A stretch of DNA of 64,000 bases from Deltaproteobacteria bacterium (GTDB lineage Bacteria > Myxococcota_A > UBA9160 > UBA4427), in contig JADJOR010000008.1 in NCBI GenBank assembly GCA_016713665.1, positions 310,001 through 374,000 on the forward strand, read 5' to 3'. A program made the position numbers and the translations under genes. Positions 62,859-64,000 of the stretch are shown piece after piece; position 1 is the stretch's first letter, and each line of letters opens with the position of its first letter. The notes under the pieces were generated by a model that was not told the DNA's origin, searched no databases, and was given only the letters and a program-made list of their open reading frames with translations.

Positions 62859-63938
62859 TCAAACGGCGTCGGGCGAGCATACACCCATCGAAAGAGCCTC
62901 GTCACGGGACGCCGCCTCGCGCCCCGCATCGGCCACCGGCCCGACCAGGCAATCGAGCAGGACCGTCACGTAGGCGCCGGACGGCAGCCCGCAGCACAGC
63001 CTGAATCCATGCCCCCCGTCGAGGGGCTGGACCTCGAGCTCGCGCGGCGCGACGCGCAGCGGCCGCCGCGTGCCGAGGGCGCGCAGGCCGCGGGGCAGCG
63101 TCAGCCGGCCCGTCGTCGGAATGCCGTGGCGTTCGAGGATCTCCGTCTCGAGTCGCGCGATCTCCCCGCGCGGTGTCCGGACCTTGGTCCCGAAGATCGG
63201 ACCGGTGGCGCTGATCTCGAAGGCGTGGGCCCGGGGCCGCTCGCGTTCGAGGTCCTCGACCCAGAAGAGCCCGCCGCTCGCCTCGACGCGGGCGAGATCA
63301 CCGACCTCGACGTCGTCGTAGGCGTCGGCGCGCGCGGCGAGGACCGCGTTGAAGACCTCGGCCTGGAGCGCGGAGAGGAGGAAGCGCGCGCCGCGCAGAT
63401 CGCGGCCGCGGAGCTTGCCGGAGAAGAGCTTGCGCCCTTCCTCCGCGTTGTCCCCTGCACGGCCGAAGCGCTGCTCCCCGTAGCGATTCGGCATGCCGCG
63501 CCGCGCGAGCTCGACGACGCGCGGCGCGAGCCGTGCCGGATCGAAGGGCTCTCCGCAGCGGACCGCGAGCTCGAAGCGATTCCCGCGCAGATGCCCCGTC
63601 TTGAGCTTGTGCTCGTGGGGCACCGCCGTAAGCACGCGCGCGCCCTCGAGCTCGAGGGCGAGGGCACGCTCGGCCTCGACGCCGGGCACCGAGAACCCCT
63701 GCCGCGTGATCGCATGCCGGTCCTTGCGCCCCGCATAACCCACGTCCATCGGCGGGACGCCGAGCAGACGCGCGAGCTCGCGCGCGACCTGCTCGGTCGT
63801 GCGCCCGCGCTTCTCGATCTCGAGAAAGAGATGTTTGCCCGAGCCGGAGGGCGGATAGAGCGGCTCTTCGACGACGACGAAGTCCTCCGGCCGGTTCCGG
63901 ATCGTGAAGCGCGGTGCGGCCGCGTCGACCGCGGTCAT
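62859..63938 (-). CDS. truD: tRNA pseudouridine(13) synthase TruD
   Basis: TruD isomerises U13 of tRNA-Glu to pseudouridine. The 359 residues show the catalytic Asp (D73) in VGYAGRKDRHA, the N-terminal FTIRNRPEDFVVVEEP, GNRFELAVR and MPNRYGEQRFGR, and the insertion domain FGTKVRTPRGE. The family and length fit. The ATG overlaps the stop of the upstream gene (ATGA), so the two are translationally coupled. Confidence 0.93.
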   Translation of the reverse strand: MTAVDAAAPRFTIRNRPEDFVVVEEPLYPPSGSGKHLFLEIEKRGRTTEQVARELARLLGVPPMDVGYAGRKDRHAITRQGFSVPGVEAERALALELEGARVLTAVPHEHKLKTGHLRGNRFELAVRCGEPFDPARLAPRVVELARRGMPNRYGEQRFGRAGDNAEEGRKLFSGKLRGRDLRGARFLLSALQAEVFNAVLAARADAYDDVEVGDLARVEASGGLFWVEDLERERPRAHAFEISATGPIFGTKVRTPRGEIARLETEILERHGIPTTGRLTLPRGLRALGTRRPLRVAPRELEVQPLDGGHGFRLCCGLPSGAYVTVLLDCLVGPVADAGREAASRDEALSMGVCSPDAV

Positions 63939-64000
63939 ACGAAGGCGCCCGGCCGATGCGTGAAGCGCCGCTCGGCCTGGGCGACCGGGGCGAAGGAGCG
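63935..64000 (-). CDS. C-terminal end of an unidentified protein (cut by window edge)
   Basis: Only the last 21 codons are present (RSFAPVAQAERRFTHRPGAFV then stop in outline). They are too few to recognise a family. The stop codon overlaps the truD ATG, so this gene is the preceding member of the truD-cysK operon. Confidence 0.6.
   Translation of the reverse strand, partial: RSFAPVAQAERRFTHRPGAFV

Overview
The window is 64 kb of very GC-rich DNA, densely packed with about 53 genes on both strands. I saw no rRNA, tRNA, CRISPR array, transposase or phage gene. The gene content suggests a free-living, Gram-negative, lipid-metabolising environmental bacterium of the former Deltaproteobacteria (Myxococcota or a Binatia-like lineage). 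The evidence is several exosortase-type PEP-CTERM proteins, a protease with a Cys-transmembrane-Arg tail, a wax ester synthase, F420-type luciferase-like and AtuA proteins, CoA-linked enzymes, MenB, and an outer-membrane two-partner secretion system. The lineage is inference; no marker here proves it.

Layout. 1-4.4 kb: two near-identical NhaD-like antiporter genes in direct repeat flank a MDMPI/DinB-like gene, followed by an F420-type LLM oxidoreductase. 4.6-10.2 kb: an AtuA-family protein, UTP-glucose-1-phosphate uridylyltransferase, a sulfotransferase and a SnoaL-like protein. 10.3-16.0 kb: two large exported DUF3604 paralogues enclose an M23 peptidase. 16-33.8 kb: a metabolic mosaic of MFS transporter, AhpD-like protein, phosphotransferase, DUF3127 protein with an SSB-like tail, PEP-CTERM proteins, CoA transferase, WS/DGAT plus methyltransferase, Sua5, glutaryl-CoA dehydrogenase, MenB, nitroreductase, VOC protein, enoyl-CoA hydratase, cupin, M20 amidohydrolase, DUF5718 and ZIP transporter.

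34-37 kb: two tandem PEP-CTERM proteins overlap by ATGA and share an exactly identical 245-bp 3' block. 37-45.9 kb (minus strand): the most striking locus. An ECF sigma factor gene (frameshifted here) is followed by a membrane anti-sigma-like protein with zinc motifs and a DUF928-like domain, a TpsA (filamentous haemagglutinin N-domain) exoprotein, its TpsB transporter, and an exported TPR-CHAT caspase-like protein. The last two genes overlap by ATGA. This gene set is best known from cyanobacteria. A divergent TolB/FlgO-domain TPR gene, also frameshifted, faces it across 79 bp.

48-58 kb: a lipoprotein, a small membrane protein, an HDOD protein, an exported subtilase, an S1-type protease with a PEP-CTERM-like tail, a NYN-LOTUS RNA-binding protein, an SDR, an aldo/keto reductase and a SHOCT protein. 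58.3-64 kb (minus strand): a probable housekeeping operon reading unknown-truD-cysK-tetR-polA, with a candidate terminator after polA.

Most long open frames opposite these genes are shadows of GC-rich codon usage and were left out. Start codons were chosen from visible Shine-Dalgarno sequences and family N-termini. Domain names come from recognising the protein sequence, not from a database search.
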